Assembly (NCBI GenBank): GCA_003540955.1
Contig: DPMX01000336.1
Span: 1-16,052, forward strand
Source: Gammaproteobacteria bacterium
GTDB taxonomy: Bacteria; Pseudomonadota; Gammaproteobacteria; Ga0077536
Length of the DNA: 16,052 nt
Reading direction: 5' to 3'
Shown here: positions 15,599 through 16,052 of the stretch, piece after piece
Position numbering within the stretch: the first letter of the stretch is position 1
How the letters are laid out: every line of letters starts with the position of its first letter
Program-made: the position numbers and the translations under genes
Notes under the pieces: model-generated
Databases searched by the model: none
What the model saw: the letters and a program-made list of their open reading frames with translations, nothing else
What the model was told of the DNA's origin: nothing

Positions 15599-16052
15599 AT
15601 GATGAACCACAAAGAACGCCAATCTAACTTTGAACACGGCAGAGCTGCGAAGATAGGTATCTTGGTTTGTAACCTCGGTACCCCTGATGCCCCAAACTCC
15701 CGAGCGGTACGACGCTTTCTTAGGGAATTTTTGTCTGATGTGCGAGTGATTGAATTACCTCGTTTATTGTGGCTACCGATCCTGCACGGCTTTGTACTCC
15801 GCCTGCGCCCACGCCGTTCAGCCGCTGCCTACGCAAAGATCTGGGGTGAAGATGGCTCCCCATTGATGGCGATATCGCTACGCCAAGGAGCGGCCCTCAG
15901 AGCGGCCATGGAAGCAAAGTTACCCGGGCGCACAGCAGTTGAAGTCGCTATGCGATATGGCAACCCTTCTATATCAACCGGATTGCGAAAATTACGCGAG
16001 ATGAACGCTCGTAAAATATTCGTCTTGCCCCTCTATCCGCAATATGCGGGTT
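15599..16052 (+). CDS. hemH: ferrochelatase, N-terminal part (3' end outside window)
   Basis: HemH inserts ferrous iron into protoporphyrin IX, the last step of haem synthesis. About 151 residues are visible before the window ends. The family opening is clear: IGILVCNLGTPDAP, then V-R-R-F-L-R-E-F-L-S-D-x-R-V-I-E, then YAKIWGEDGSPLMAIS, and V-A-M-R-Y-G-N-P followed by I-F-V-L-P-L-Y-P-Q-Y-A. These match the N-terminal half of class I ferrochelatases; the catalytic His and Glu lie further on. The start is either of two tandem ATGs at 15599 or 15602. No Shine-Dalgarno is evident. The gene diverges from the cupin gene 40 bases away. Confidence 0.95.
   Translation, partial: MMNHKERQSNFEHGRAAKIGILVCNLGTPDAPNSRAVRRFLREFLSDVRVIELPRLLWLPILHGFVLRLRPRRSAAAYAKIWGEDGSPLMAISLRQGAALRAAMEAKLPGRTAVEVAMRYGNPSISTGLRKLREMNARKIFVLPLYPQYAG

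Noticed and set aside
1..16052. Mobile element, phage, CRISPR or defence system
   Set aside because: No transposase, integrase, spaced direct repeats or defence-type domains were found on either strand; the content is housekeeping genes.

Overview
The window looks like a piece of chromosome from a gammaproteobacterium, of mid GC content by eye. It is almost entirely housekeeping genes. The protein matches are to gammaproteobacterial forms: separate GlyQ and GlyS, Rho of 418 aa, GlnA of 469 aa, a Pseudomonas-type HemB, LptM next to LysA, and trxA next to rho. I cannot place it more precisely. GTG starts are common (glyS, gmhB, lysA, the NUDIX gene). I see no phage, insertion sequence, CRISPR array, tRNA or rRNA gene.

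Layout, left to right. Positions 1-1892 hold the end of a GldG-type ABC-transporter auxiliary protein and a DUF4340 membrane-anchored protein, a standard pair. After a 384-base gap comes a compact forward cluster: glyQ-glyS (4-base overlap), gmhB and a plsC-type acyltransferase. hemB follows on the same strand after about 200 bases. From 7773 to 11500 the genes run in reverse. In transcription order these are lptM-lysA, then glnA, then the wreck of ntrB-ntrC facing the end of hemB. From 11658 the strand switches forward again, with an alpha/beta-hydrolase carboxylesterase, trxA and rho. Two reverse genes follow (a zinc-ribbon NUDIX hydrolase and a cupin protein). The start of hemH (ferrochelatase), on the forward strand, is cut by the window end.

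The most notable feature is the nitrogen-regulation locus next to glnA. A 370-base remnant joins the N-terminal PAS part of NtrB (GlnL) to the C-terminal Fis-type DNA-binding part of NtrC (GlnG). The NtrB kinase region and the NtrC receiver and AAA+ regions are missing. The NtrC part is out of frame with the NtrB part and carries an in-frame stop. A near-consensus NtrC operator still sits just upstream. glnA itself is intact and keeps its adenylylation tyrosine, so post-translational control by GlnE/PII remains possible although local transcriptional control appears lost. Two genes here belong to haem synthesis (hemB, hemH), one to lysine synthesis (lysA) and two to envelope biogenesis (gmhB, lptM), with plsC in phospholipid synthesis. 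I found no convincing new multi-gene system; the value of the window is in the decayed regulatory locus and a few structured intergenic regions.
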